Source: Zanthoxylum bungeanum
Lineage: Eukaryota; Streptophyta; Magnoliopsida; Sapindales; Rutaceae
Reading direction: 5' to 3'
Assembly (NCBI GenBank): GCA_019454045.1
Contig: SKCR01036762.1
Coordinates: 186,001 to 250,000, forward strand
DNA length: 64,000 nucleotides
Below, piece by piece: positions 22,780-34,968 of this stretch; positions within the stretch are counted from its first letter, which is position 1, and each line of letters starts with the position of its first letter. The position numbers and the translations under genes are program-made. The notes below the pieces were generated by a model. That model was not told where the DNA came from. It made no database searches and worked only from the letters and a program-made list of their open reading frames with translations.

Positions 22780-24018
22780 TCAAGGAGGTTTCAGCGTCGT
22801 TTTGGATGTCCGATTAAAGACAATCCCATGAGCGTTGCTTTTGAAGGGTCTCTTCCAACGATAAAGTGGCAAAAAGAATTTTGTCCCATTTAGTGCTTGT
22901 GCCACCTTTTTAACCTTTGTTGCTCCAGTGGTTCCTGAAAAGAAAGAAATAAAATCAGGAGGTCTTGTATGGTGCTTAACTTGGAATGGAAGTTCCATTC
23001 TGTCAAGCTTTTGGGTGATGTCTTTGATTTGTACTCCCCGATACAGCGATGTTTCTCCTGAATGCTCTGGATTTTCAATTTGGTCTGACAGTTGCTCCTC
23101 CATTTGCTATGTTTCTTGCTCCACCTTTTCTTCACATATGTATTTGAAAATTTCTGCATTCAGCTCTTCATCTGTCATCTGTGAAATGCATGCTGCAAAA
23201 TTTTCAACCTGAGGATGAAAAGAAATGTCAGATTTTAGGTCTTCATCCTCTGATCTGACTGGCTCAGGTAGATCTTCTTCAAACATTAGTGCAAAATAGT
23301 CTCCAAGATCTTCATTTTGAGGGTTGAAAGTTTGATCCTCCGTTGTTGGTGCAGTTGGTACAAATAGCTCAGTTTTTTCATCCTCGTCAGAGTCAGAATA
23401 ATAAAAATCAAATTGAGACTTTTTTGGTTCAGGCTCCTGAACTGATACCTCAGATTCTTGATACTGGTCAGCCTCGTCCTCTGTTATGATGTCATGATGA
23501 ATCTCAGGATATTGAAAGGCTTCTTCAGTAGTATTTGAATCTGCTCCGTGAGATATGTGATTCAGGTTATCTGTTAATTGTCTAACTTGATCTGTCATCC
23601 TCTGTATAGACGCCGCTTGACTCTGAATTTTTGCATCAAATTGAGCTTCCCGTTCCTCGAACCAATCTTTGAACATGTGAATCAACTGATCTTCCTCTGA
23701 TGGTTCTGGTTCCTGATGAAGATCGTAGGTAGATGGTGGATAAGATGGAAAATGTGATGATTCTTCGTACCTTGAATGATTCCAATAATTCTGCCATTCT
23801 GAAAGGAAAATACATTGATCGCTCAGGTGGTTACCATCACATATTACACATCTCTCTATTTCATTCTGTTGAGCAAATGTAAAATTGCTTGGTTCTGGCA
23901 TCCAGTGATAGTTGTTGGGCTGGACAATAGGCCTCAGAAAACCGGACTGTTGCTCCCAGATTTGGGGTGTATCTTCTAGTAATGCTCGTGATCTTTCAAT
24001 TTCTCAATAATATTCCAT
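22780..24018 (-). pseudogene. gag: Gag-like protein with one zinc knuckle, non-autonomous Athila (element B)
   Basis: From the Met at 24018 the frame runs about 412 codons, broken by a stop at codon 5 (TGA where element C has TGG) and another at 23107 (TAG). It holds a knuckle CVICDGNHLSDQC (CX2CX3HX4C, the spacing seen in Athila gag) near residue 50. An acidic, Gln/Glu-rich middle (EPSEEDQLIHMF, QIQRMTDQVRQL-type coiled coil, SDSDEDE) follows, and then a basic end with LPLYRWKRPFKSNAHGIVF. The N-terminal capsid-like half of Athila gag (seen in A at 34545) is absent. Element C (37235-38404) carries the same protein with different stops, so the frame was once intact. Likely RNA-binding; its role in a non-autonomous element is inferred. 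Confidence 0.75.
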
Positions 24019-24130
24019 TTTTCAATCACCTGCAAACAAAAGAAAGAAATAAAAATTACAGAAAAAAATAAAGAAAATTAGATACAAGTAAATTGGATAG
24101 CTTCAAAATTAACAACTCAAGAAAAATAAG

Positions 24131-24148
24131 TCCCCGGCAACGGCGCCA
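24131..24148 (-). other. Primer binding site of element B (tRNA-Asp, Athila type)
   Basis: On the - strand TGGCGCCGTTGCCGGGGA, six bases after the 5' LTR end. This is the known Athila primer site, complementary to the tRNA-Asp 3' end. Confidence 0.9.
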
Positions 24149-24154
24149 AAAACT

Positions 24155-26098
24155 TGACCGGCATAAACACACACGTATAACGCAAGCGCACGTATCGTTC
24201 AAGTAGTATAAAAATATCGATCACACGAGGACTTAATTCCTACTGTTGTTATTAATTATTGATACTATTTATTTACAGGTATCTAATTATAGGGAGAAGT
24301 GAATTGATTGCTTTTGGTTGGTTGAATGTGGTTTTGCAAAATAAAATAAAAACAGACTCAAAAGAAAATACTAAGGAAAAAAAAAAGACTCAAAGGTCTA
24401 GGGTCGTGACTCCACACAATATTATTATAAAGATGAATTGATTCTCTTATCTATGTGTAATAAATTAATTTGCTAACCTGGAACACGAAAATATGCAAAA
24501 GCTTCTGTCGATGGTCAGACGCAAATACCCAGTATAACCCAATTGAACCATATGTCTATGTCAACCAAATTACCTGGATTCATTAAGATTAAGTTCCAAT
24601 TATGGCTACCCCCGCCCGATAGGTATATGTCTATCCTGTAAGGAAATCTATTAAAGGGTTATCTATCCTCAAGGAAGATCGTGGGCTATTGAATCTAAGG
24701 CTGAAACCTAAAATCCCTATGTCTAGTTGATTTTAAGTTTACCATATCAATCTTATTGGTGATCAGACAACAAGAAGCATTAAGCTTAAGACTCAATAAA
24801 CAAACTAAAGAATTACCCATAAAAAGAAAATCAATTATTAAGTGTGGATATTGTGTTTCATCACTTCCCTAGAATAAAAATAAAATGTCGGGGTTAGAGG
24901 ATCCACATTTAATATTTCTTATCTAGGAATCTCACTTATTACAATATATAAATTATTTTATGTTCTGCTTTCTCAGGAATTAATAATGTTAAACATTTAA
25001 AACCAGCCATATAGGCGGTAATCCATTTAGTCCAATTACACCATCCATATAGGCGGTAATTATCTGTCACATAAAGACCAGCCATATATGCGGTAAAATA
25101 ATTTATATTTAGACCGACCATATAGGCGGTAATAAAGTCTGACATTAATTAATCTGGTTAAATTATAATTTATAAATTATAATTAAGTGAGATTTACCTA
25201 GATAATTATATTAAAGGTTTCACCTTTTACCCCAGCGGAAAATTAACTACTAAACATAAAAGAAAAGAGAAGAAGAATAACTACTATTACTATTACTGAA
25301 AATTAAAATACATAATTAAAAATATTATTTATATATACAAAACTAGATGCAATCCTCTAAAAACAGGGAAAAGCTCCCAAGGAAAGCACACCAAATGAAG
25401 TAACGAAGAGCCGAATTTATAGGCAAAATCTAGTTCCGGCGTCACGACGCCAAGAGGTCACGCGTCGCGACGCCAAGACGTGTCTTCAGTCAACACAGTT
25501 TGACCACGTGTACGATGTCGGCACAATCAGGAAATGACACGTGGCACGTGCAGAAAGTGGTGTAATGGGAAGGCGACACGTGGCAGAATGTGATTTTCCA
25601 ATAATTCCGTCCAATGAGAATGTGACACGTGTCACGCGTATTCTGTCGGCACCATAGATTTTTGACACGTGGCAGGCGGCACATTTTAGCTGATCTTCTG
25701 AGATGATGACACGTGGCAGGCGCACGTTAGCGTAGATGATGATTGTCGGCATCTTAGGATGATGACACGTGTCAGACGCACGTTAGTAGATCTTCTATGA
25801 TGGTGACACGTGTCATGGCGCACGTTAGCAAAGTCAACTTTTCAGATTCTGACACGTGGACCAGGCGCACGTTAGCAGAGACTCGGCGCACGTTAGGCGT
25901 CGCGACGCGCCCAAAATTACGAAAATGCGCTTTTTCTAATTTTCACTGTTTTGGTCCAAATCACCTCCAGAATGTCCTGAAACTTTATTTATCTACAAAA
26001 TAACACAAAACACATCAAAATATTCACAAAACTCAAGAAACTATACAAAATATTAGGTTTAAATGAGTGGGAAATAGTGATAGATTTACCATTCATCA
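24155..26098 (-). repeat. 5' LTR of element B
   Basis: 1944 bp, TGACCGGCA...ATTCATCA. It differs from the 3' LTR by scattered substitutions and by an extra about 62-bp unit near 25720-25780. It contains the palindrome GCGTCGCGACGC at 25462-25473 and 25897-25908. Confidence 0.92.
25504..25858. promoter_or_regulatory. G-box (CACGTG) array in B 5' LTR
   Basis: Ten CACGTG hexamers in about 355 bp, in the same GACACGTGGC/GACACGTGTC contexts as the partner LTR. As this is the promoter-side LTR of B, the array would lie where U3 control elements are expected. Confidence 0.6.
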
Positions 26099-27495
26099 CC
26101 AGCCATCTTTCTTTTTAGTAACATCCAATTTTACTTAATGTTATCATCATAACAAAAGATGTTACAAAAAAAAAAATATGTAGTTACCATTTAAAAATTT
26201 TAACTTCCATATCAACCAAAAGATTTCCAAATACATATTTTTGGAATAACATAATTTAAAACTTTATTAAATTATATAATATAATCTAATAACTTATAAT
26301 CAATAATTATCATATAATCATTTTATTAAAACCATATATTAAAATTAACATATAGTTTCAAGTGTGACAAAATAATATTATTAATCATATTAATAATATA
26401 TATATATATGTATACATATGTGAGTATATAATTGGACTCTCCACTTATATTTAATCAGCTACAGTATATCGAGCTAGCACGGGGGACCAAATGGACCTAC
26501 GGTTCCGAGCTCCAATAATCCCGGAATATTAATTAAACTTCTAATTAAATATTCTGAATTATTAACTTCGAATTATTCCACTAAAAACCTGAAGCTGCAC
26601 TCTCATTGTCATATATCGATAATATAAGCCGAACTACGTCGGTGTCCATCGATATAGTCATTACATACGGATTGGCCCTTCACGAGTATCTCATAATTAA
26701 AGTCAGGTTATAATATCATTTATACCCCTCTAATTATTTTTACCTTAAATACCCATAATTCTCTAATGAACGATTTATTCATAACCATTATGAATGTTAA
26801 TCTTTCTATTCGTAATAGAAAGACTTGAGCGCTCTAATCGTTCAAGTACCGAATCAACCCTTAAGGAAGATACTCCACTATTTCTCACAAGAAATAGTGA
26901 ACTCACTAAATATGTAAAACGTCCCTAGCTGCACACCAAACCATGTCCCCAAGGTACGTAGCTATTGGTCGGGATTGCTACACCAACCACACCTTTGTAA
27001 ATCAAAGGACATGGTCTGTCATGCAGGAGTTCGTAGTACACTCAAGATTCAGATCAATCCATATATGACCATCTAGTAGATTGAAAATAATTTTTTTATT
27101 TAACATATATTATAAGAAACTCATTTCTATATGGGTCCAGTCCTATATGATCACATCATAAAATGTGCATTCATTCTCATGTCACCACATGGACAATCCC
27201 GGATCAAGGTCGCCATACAATCATAGAATGGACGGCAGCTATAGATAAACTGTAAATAAAGTACCTACTTTGTTTTTCTCTATGAACTATTTTAGATTAC
27301 TTACTTCAGACTTAAATCATCTTATGTATGACAGCCATACATTAAGTCTGAAAGAACATGAGTAATCAAGGTAAACAAGATAATTTACAATATGAGATAT
27401 TAAACAAACACTTTGATAAATGAATAATGCATCTTTTTTATTTCTTAAAATATAATTCTGTTTACATTACATGAATCTTTAGGGTATATATCCCA
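26099..27495 (-). repeat. 3' LTR of copia F, right part
   Basis: Continues from 18359 after the TSD copy CCAGC and ends TATATATCCCA at about 27495, directly before a pyrimidine-rich CTCCCACTTG (the PPT on the - strand). AT-rich. A short (TA)n run lies at about 26397-26408. No gene. Confidence 0.7.
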
Positions 27496-28617
27496 AAAAT
27501 CTCCCACTTGCACTAGAGCAAATGTGACATGTCACGTAATCTTAGACCATCTATGTGACTTTTGAACATTTTAGCTGATAAGGTCTTTGTAAACGGATCA
27601 GCCAGGTTCTCTGTGAATGCAATCTTCATGACAGAAACATCTCTTCTCTACATTATCTCCCTGATGAGATGATTTTTTCTCTCTATATGATTTCTCTTCT
27701 TGTGGCTTCTTGGTTCTTTGGAATTCGCCAATGCACCACTATTATCACAATAAAGTGTGAGTGGTTTATCCATATCTGTAACAACTTCCAAATCTCTTAA
27801 GAACTTTCGGAGCCAGACTACTTCCTTGGCTGCTTCGCAAGCTGTTGCATACTCAGCCTTCATGGTGGAGTCAGCAATACAAGATTGTTTTATGCTCCTC
27901 CACACGATAGCCCCACCACCTAGGGTAAACACTGATCCATGTGTTGATTTCCTAGAATCGACATATATCTAAAAATCAGAGTTGGTATATCCCATGAGGA
28001 TTATATCCACACCAGAATATACAAGCATATAATTTCTCGTTCTCATAAGATACTTGAGAATATGTTTCACAGCCACCCAATGATCCAATCATGGGTTAGA
28101 CTGAAACCTACTGACTACTCCCACTGCAAAACAGATGTTCGGTCTCGAGCATAACATAGCATACATGAGACTACCGACTACTGAGGCATATGGGATATGT
28201 CTCATTTCCTCAACTTATTGAGGTGTCATAGGAGACTGTTCCTTCGATAAATGAATTCCATATCAATAAGGCAAATTGCCTTTCTTAGAATTTTGCATCC
28301 CAAATCGCAAAAGGATCTTGTCGATATAGGATGCTTGAGATATAGCTAACAGTCGTTTCTTGCGATCCTGAAAAATCTGGATCCCAAGTATATAACTAGC
28401 CTCTCCCAAATCTTTTATTTGGAATTGGTTAGCTAGCCATGATGTCAAGTCCGATAATATTTTTAGATCATTCTCAATGAGTAAAATATCATCGACGTAC
28501 AAAATGAGAAAAACCACCTTTCCGTCAATGAAGCGCTTGTATACACAAGGCTCATCAACATTCTACTCAAAATCATAGGACTTGATTATGGTATCAAATC
28601 TTATATTCTAATATCGA
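27496..28617 (-). pseudogene. pol: Copia F pol 3' part: reverse transcriptase C-terminus and RNase H
   Basis: On the - strand, from 28612: RFDTIIKSYDF, then the RT catalytic block ILYVDDILLIENDLKIL (YVDD, about 28490), LANQFQIKDLGEASYILGI, and IDKILLRFGM. After stops come LMYAMLCSRPNICFAVGVVSRF and AVKHILKYLM.TRNYML. The RNase H block follows ([48 protein letters not shown]), and the C-terminal end is ENLADPFTKTLSAKMF. All are standard Ty1/copia features in the standard order (integrase before RT). Several stops and frame changes make it non-functional. It is separated from the N-terminal RT by element A; the break falls inside the SRSWNIRF motif, where the Trp codon is now TAG. Confidence 0.9.
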
Positions 28618-29105
28618 TGATAAGCGGTAAATATATCAGTATTTACTGTCCATTTTGACTTAATATTTTGTATAGTTTCTTGAGTTTTGTGAATATTTTG
28701 ATGTGTTTTGTGTTATTTTGTAGATAAATAAAATAACAGGACTCTCTGGAATCAAATCATGGCTTAAACAGCGAAAATCGAATGAAAAATAACAAAAAAT
28801 GTAAATTTTCTGCTAAAATGCGTCGTTTACTAAAATGTGCCGCCTGCTAAAATGTGCTTTCTGCTATTATGCACCACAAACGTGCGCCGGACACTTGTCA
28901 AATTCAGAGAAACTTGATATCATGCGCACTTTCTAACATGTACCTGCCACGTGTCAACATCACAGTAATCTTGCTAAAATGTGTTGGACACGTGTCATCA
29001 TCCCATACTACCGACAATACACGTCATTGCTGACGCAACGTCGCGACGGACATAACCTTCTCCATCGCGATACGGAACCAAAAATTCGGCCGACAGACAT
29101 GTGTC

Positions 29106-31190
29106 TGTTGGACAATTATGACCCATAACGTCACTATTTGTACAGATCACGGTGTTGTTGTATAAATTAACTATGTGACAAAAGAGATTGCACTCTTATC
29201 ATTTGTGATTAGATCACCTAGATATATAATGATAGGAGGTCCCTATGATTTGTTCCTGGACGGAGAATGATATGAGACAGTATCAGTCCACGAAGGATAA
29301 ATCATTAAATATCCATAGTCAGAGTATTATCGAGATTGGACATCGATAAATACGCAAAAGACTAGTATTACACTTGTGCGCGTTGTGAGGGCACAACAGC
29401 ATAGTTCTCATATATTTGGGTATAGGATACTCATGCAAGTGTAATAGGAGGTTGTGTTTTACCGATGGTACGGGAAACAGCTTCGCTCTGGATAGACCCC
29501 TGCGGAATCCCATTGGTAGTATGACTATGTGTCTATGAGAGTCTGCAATCAGGGTAGGTTTATTTGGTCTTAACTTGAGACTTGCACCGCTAATACTTGC
29601 GACAATCAATATACTTTGGTTGAGGTCGTCCAGGGCTTAACAGGTTCTGTGTACGCCAATGCTGGGTATATTGAGAATCGTAGTGTGTTGGGTGTGATGT
29701 TAAGATGAAAGTATCACTCCAGTCATATGGAGATGATGGTCACATAGGATACAGAACTTGTTCTCTTAAATGCTCGAGCTATCGGGATATGATGACAAGG
29801 TCATGTATATCCGATTAAAGAGACTAGTTGCCAGACATCCGATATGTGCTTCGTACGGGGCAGACACAATTCCAGCCCCAGGCCTAGCACGTGAACATCC
29901 GATGCTGGATCGACATACACAATACTACGGTATATTACGCTTGATATAGATCACATATTCCTATAAGGATATTTCTGGAGAATTAGGTAGGCATGACGCT
30001 TTGCTAGAAGCCAACCTTGTCTTGTAAATCGGTACAAACGTAGTACTTGGTACTTACGTGTTCGGATAGTCCGACGACCGAATTTACTACCAACATATCC
30101 GGGGATCTCATGGGTCGATTCCCGAAGATTCACCGATGATGTATGACTCGCACTTTAATTAATCTGGGATTAATTAGAAGAGAGAGAAAATTAATCTGGG
30201 ATTAATTGCGGAGATATTTTATATGGGATAAAATATTAATTAAAGAGAGAGAACGATATATTTGGAATTAATCGATAAAATAATATATTTGATATATTAT
30301 ACGAAATTGGATTTCGACGCGAAATTAAAATTAGATTTTAATTCCGGCGAACGAATTAATTTTGAATTAATTACTTAGCGATGTGAATAGTGATTTTTCT
30401 AGGTGTAATCGTTTAATTACGTCGCGACAGAAAATTAGTTAATTTGGAATTAGTGAACCCGAGCCCGGGATTATTTGCGAGCGCATTCACATTTCGAATT
30501 TGAGTGCGGCACCCAAGTCAATCGAGCGTCAAATCGTAAATCACATCAAGCGTCAAATCAAATGTCACTTTGAGTGATGTGACAACTTTTCACTTGATTT
30601 GAGTGATTGATGTGGTAGTTGAAAAGCAATTATTGCTTTTTACTTTTTGACTTTTAATAAATGAAAGTGATTTATGTATTTGTTTTGTTTTTAGAAAATA
30701 AAATAAATACATATATAATACATTTTCTTTTGTTTTTCTCTCTCTCATTTTTCGGTCTTCCCCCTCTTTTTCCTCTTCTCATTCAAGCCTTAGAGCCGAT
30801 TTTCTTCTTCTTGTTCTGGTTCGACCGAACACAAAAGAGAAGCAAGTGAGATGTTTTGTGGCAAAACAAAGTGCTAGCACACTCATGGGTTTATACTATG
30901 GTGATAGGGAAACTAACACATGAGCATGGAATCATTTTGGAGCTTGAAGCTTGGAGCTTCCATGGAGTCCACCATTGGCCGATTCTTGGAGGAACAACAA
31001 GGACCAAAACCGAGCAGTCCAGCAGTACAAGGAGCTTCACTGCCGCGAGTTTGAGAGGCTTGCAGACTTGTGTTCATCGCGTTGTAAGAACCGATCAATG
31101 TGAGTAATGTTTCCGCCATTCTCCTTTGTTGTATTCATGCGTTTTTCTTGCTTGATTTCTTGATCTTGGGACCTAATCTAGAAACCAACA
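29106..31190 (+). repeat. LTR 1 of element E
   Basis: 2085 bp, complete, with 6-bp terminal inverted repeats TGTTGG/CCAACA. No gene; the AT-rich middle (30160-30400) contains repeated AATTAATCTGGGATTAATT-like palindromic words. Confidence 0.85.
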
Positions 31191-31216
31191 ATGGTATCTT
31201 GAGGATACTCATGCAA

Positions 31217-33049
31217 GACTAGTATTACACTTGTGCGCGTTGTGAGGTTACAACATCATAGTTCTCATATATTTGGGTATAGGATACTCATGCAAGTGTA
31301 ATAGGAGGTTGTGTTTTATCGATGGTACGGGAAACAGCTTCGCTCTGGATAGACCCATGCAGAATCTCATTGGAAGTATGACTATGTGTCTATGGGAGTC
31401 TGCAATCAGGGTAGGTGTATTTGGTCTTAACTTGAGACTTGCACCGCTAATACTTGCGACAATCAATATACTTTGGTTGAGGTCGTCCAGGGCTTTAACA
31501 GGTTCTGTGTACGCCAATGCTGGGTATATTGAGAATCGTAGTGTGTTGGGTGTGATGTTAAGACGGAAGTATCACTCCAGTCATATGGAGATGATGGTCA
31601 CATAGGATACGGAACTTGTTCTCTTAAATGCTCGAGCTATCGGGATATCATGACAATGTCATGTATATCCGATTAAAGAGACTAGTTGCCAGACATCCGA
31701 TATGTGCTTCGTACGGGGCAGACACAATTCCAGCCCCAGGCCTAGCACGTGAACATCTGATGCTGGATCGACATACACAATACTACGGTATATTACGCTT
31801 GATATAGATCACATATTCCTATAAGGATATTTCTGGAGAATTGGGTAGGCATGTCGCTTTGCTAGAAGCCAACCTTGTCTTGTAAATCGGTACAACGTAG
31901 TACTTGGTACTTACGTGTTCGGATAGTCCGACGACCGAATTTACTGCCAACATATCCAGGGATCTCATGGGTTGCTTCCCGAAGATTCACCGATGATGTA
32001 TGACTCGCACTTTAATTAATCTGGGATTAATTAGAAGAGAGAGAAAATTAATCTGGGATTAATTGTGGAGATATTTTATCTGGGATAGAATATTAATTAA
32101 AGAGAGAGAACGATTAATTTGGAATTAATCGATAAAATAATATATTTGATATATTATACGAAATTGGATTTCGATGCGGAATTAAAATTAGATTTTAATT
32201 CGGGCGAACGAATTAATTTAAAATTAATTCCTTAGCGACGTGAATAGTGATTTCGCTAGGCGTAATCATTTAATTACGTCGCGACGGAAAATTCGTTAAT
32301 TTGGAATTAGTGAACCCGAGCCCGGGATTATTTGCGAGCGCATTCACATTTCGAATTCGAGTGCGGCACGCAAGTCAAATCGAGCGTCAAATCGCAAATC
32401 ACATCAAGCGTCAAATCAAATGTCACTTTGAGTGATGTGACAACTTGTCACTTGATTTGAGTGATTGATGTGGTAGTTGAAAAGCAATTATTGTTTTTGA
32501 CTTTTTGACTTTTAATAAATGAAAGTGATTTATGTATTTATTTTGTTTTTAGAAAATAAAATAAATACATATATAATACATTTTCTTTTTGTTTTTCTCT
32601 CTCTCATTTTTCGGTCTTCCCCCTCTTTTTCCTCTTCTCCTTCAAGGCTTAGAGCCAATTTTCTTCTTCTTGTTCTGGTTCGACCGAACACAAAAGAGAA
32701 GCAAGTGAGATGTTTTGTGGCAAAACAAAGTGCTAGCACACTCATGGGTTTATACTATGGTGATAGGGAAACTAACACATGAGCATGGAATCATTTTGGA
32801 GCTTGAAGCTTGGAGCTTCCATGGAGTCCACCATTGGCCGATTCTTGGAGGAACAACAAGGACCAAAACTGAGCAGTCCAGCAGTACAAGGAGCTTCACT
32901 GCCGCGAGTTTGAGAGGCTTGCAGACTTGTGTTCATCGCGTTGCAAGAACCGATCAATGTGAGTAATGTTTCCGACATTCTCCTTTATTGTATTCATGCG
33001 TTTTTCTTGCTTGATTTCATGATCTTGGGACCTAATCTAGAAACCAACA
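31217..33049 (+). repeat. LTR 2 of element E, 5'-truncated
   Basis: Collinear with 29362-31190 at high identity. The start is fused to a short duplicate of the internal word GGATACTCATGCAAG. It ends AAACCAACA at 33049, adjacent to the TSD. Confidence 0.85.
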
Positions 33050-34418
33050 GTGTCATCATCTCGTTGAATGAGTGGCGCACCATGACGCGCAAGTGATTTG
33101 TGTCACGACACGCGGGGCAGAAATTTGCCTATAAATTGAAGTAGAAATCAGAAGGAAGATTCATACTTTCTTCTGAGGAATTCCTTAAGAATACTAAGAA
33201 GATTGTATCTTGTTTGTTATTTACAGCTTTCTATATTTAATTTTACACAATAGTACTTTCTTTACTTTACTTTTCTGTCTTATTTTTACTGTTCAGTATG
33301 AGGAGGTAACTTCATTCTGCTGGGGTGAAAGGTTAAGCTTTTATTTCTAGTATTTATATTAATCTCCCTTAATTATAATATATAAACTATTTAAAACCTG
33401 ACTTAATGGGATACCACCTTTATGGTCGGCTGGACTTAATTAAATTGATTTTAACCTGACTAAATTGGATACCGCCTTTATGGTCGGTTGGAATTAATCT
33501 TAAATTTGACTTAATTAGGATACCGCCTTTATGGTCGGTTGGTAATATCATGCAAAGTTAATATTTTATAACAGTGAGATATCTAAAATAAAAGTAATAA
33601 AAGTGGATCATCTAACCCCCATCATTTTCTTTATTGTTTTATTTACCTTTTTAATTTCCAAACTTTACTTTATGTCATTTACTTTATTTAAGCTTTTCCT
33701 AGTCCTAGATATGTGTTGTAACTAAATCCTTTACCTGGGGTTGTGATGAATTCCAATATCACCAGTTTATAATAAGTTACTTTATGTCTTGGGTAATATA
33801 AAGGTTTATATATTAAGTCTTAAGCTTAATCATTCTTGTTAACTGGCCATTAATAAGATTGTCTGGTATATTTTAGGTTTCAGCCTTAGACTTAATAGCC
33901 CACGATCTCCCTTAAGGATTAGATACCCCTTAAAAGATTTCCTTCCAGGATAGACATATACCTGTCGGGCGGGGGTAGCCACAATTGGAACTTAATCTTA
34001 ATGAATTCAGGTAATTTGGTTGACATAAACATTTGATTAATTGGGTTATTTGGGTATTTTCATCTGACCATCGACAGAGGCTTTTGCATAAATTCGTGTT
34101 CCATGTTAATAAATCGATATATTGCATAAACATGAGATAACCACTTCATCTTTAAAAGACATTGGATGAATTCACAACCCTAGATAGTTTAATAATATTG
34201 AATTTTCCTTTCATCTACTTCGCATTGTTTTATTTACTTGTTTTAAGTTTAAATTCACCATCCATCCAATCAAACAACCAATCTATTAGATACTCGTAAA
34301 CATTTGGCTTCACAAATTAATAGCTTAGGTATTAAGTCCTCGTGGGATCGATATATTTTATACTACTTGAGAGATACGTGCGCTTGAGTTACGTGAGTGA
34401 AGCCACCGATCAAGTTTT

Positions 34419-34436
34419 TGGCACCGTTGCCGGGGA
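34419..34436 (+). other. Primer binding site of element A (tRNA-Asp, Athila type)
   Basis: TGGCACCGTTGCCGGGGA, one mismatch from the Athila consensus seen in B and C, six bases after the LTR end. Confidence 0.88.
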
Positions 34437-34544
34437 TTTATTTATCTTTCACTATTAATTTTGGGGTTAGATACCTTTACTTTTGTCTAATTTGTTTTTA
34501 TTTATTATTTATGTTTTCTTGTGTTTCAGGTTCTCAGACACTAC

Positions 34545-34968
34545 ATGAGAAGAACCAGAAGCTTTGAAATTCGTCCGCTTGACCCAGAGATTGAAAGAAC
34601 CATCAGACAGTTGAGAAGGGAAAGGCGCGAAGGCCAAGAAGCATTGATTAATATAGAACCTAAACCTATGGAGGTTGTACCACCAATTCCTATTCGAGAC
34701 AGAAATATTCTGGTGGTTGACGGCTTCATTTCATGTATTGTACTTCCTCCCTTACCAGCAAATACGTGTGACATCAAAACATGCATCCATATGATACAGC
34801 AGTCAGTTCAGTTTGGGGGGAAATCAACTGAAGATCCTAATGCCCACATCAGCAACTTCCTGAAAGTTTGCGGCACTTTTAATTACAACCGAGCGGCTGA
34901 AGAAGTAATGAGACTGCGTGTGTTTCCATATTCCTTGAAAAACAGAGCTAAGGCTTGGTTACATTCAC
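34545..34968 (+). pseudogene. gag: Athila gag N-terminal part (element A)
   Basis: From the first Met (MRRTRSFEIRPLDPEIERTIRQ) through FISCIVLPPL, MIQQSVQFGGKSTEDPNAHISNFLKVCGTF and VMRLRVFPYSLKNRAKAWLHSL, this is the Athila/Retrotrans_gag capsid-like region. No stop occurs in this segment. Just upstream of the Met lies TTTTCTTGTGTTTCAG, a splice-acceptor-like tract. The frame is cut in the motif that normally continues WLHSL..GSI by insertion of element C; the remainder continues near 43258 after a small deletion. Confidence 0.88.

Larger units (their letters stand above)
18360..26098 (-). mobile_element. Athila-derived element B, gag-like frame plus captured LOG sequence
   Basis: Complete insertion with a perfect TSD CCAGC (18355-18359, 26099-26103). 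Order on the - strand: 5' LTR 24155-26098; PBS 24131-24148 of the Athila type (tRNA-Asp); a gag-like frame (24018-22780); a conserved spacer with the Athila-type 'GGGAGGCAACCCATG' signature (about 22727); a LOG-family pseudogene (22249-21596); 3' UTR; PPT (GTTTGAGGGTG before 20270); 3' LTR 18360-20270. There is no protease, RT or integrase, so B is non-autonomous and would depend on an element like A. Confidence 0.92.
29106..33049 (+). mobile_element. LTR element E reduced to two LTRs with almost no internal sequence
   Basis: TSD GTGTC (29101-29105, 33050-33054). LTR 1 is 29106-31190 (TGTTGGAC...AAACCAACA). It is followed by a primer-site-like TGGTATCTTGAG (initiator tRNA-Met type) of which only about 26 bp of internal sequence remain, then a second LTR copy (about 31217-33049) that lacks the first about 255 bp. 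Orientation + is given by the PBS. The family could not be assigned to copia or gypsy because no coding sequence remains. Paired open frames such as 30856-31107 and 32715-32966 are conserved simply because both are LTR copies. Confidence 0.85.
28618..34412 (+). repeat. 5' LTR of element A, split by element E
   Basis: Own length about 1.85 kb after removing E. It resumes at 33050 and is collinear with the 3' LTR (53172-54988). It contains the LTR motifs ATACCGCCTTTATGGTCGGT (several copies at about 33410-33540). The end CCACCGATCA at 34412 is followed by the PBS. Confidence 0.9.

Noticed and set aside
24131..24150. Possible tRNA gene (TCCCCGGCAACGGCGCCA is a tRNA-Asp 3' end)
   Set aside because: Only the 18 bases complementary to the tRNA end are present, next to the LTR. 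There is no cloverleaf; it is the primer binding site.
30856..31107. 83-codon frame (MWQNKVLAHS...) conserved at 32715-32966
   Set aside because: It is present twice only because both are LTR copies of element E. Similar open frames exist on the opposite strand, and no domain is recognisable.
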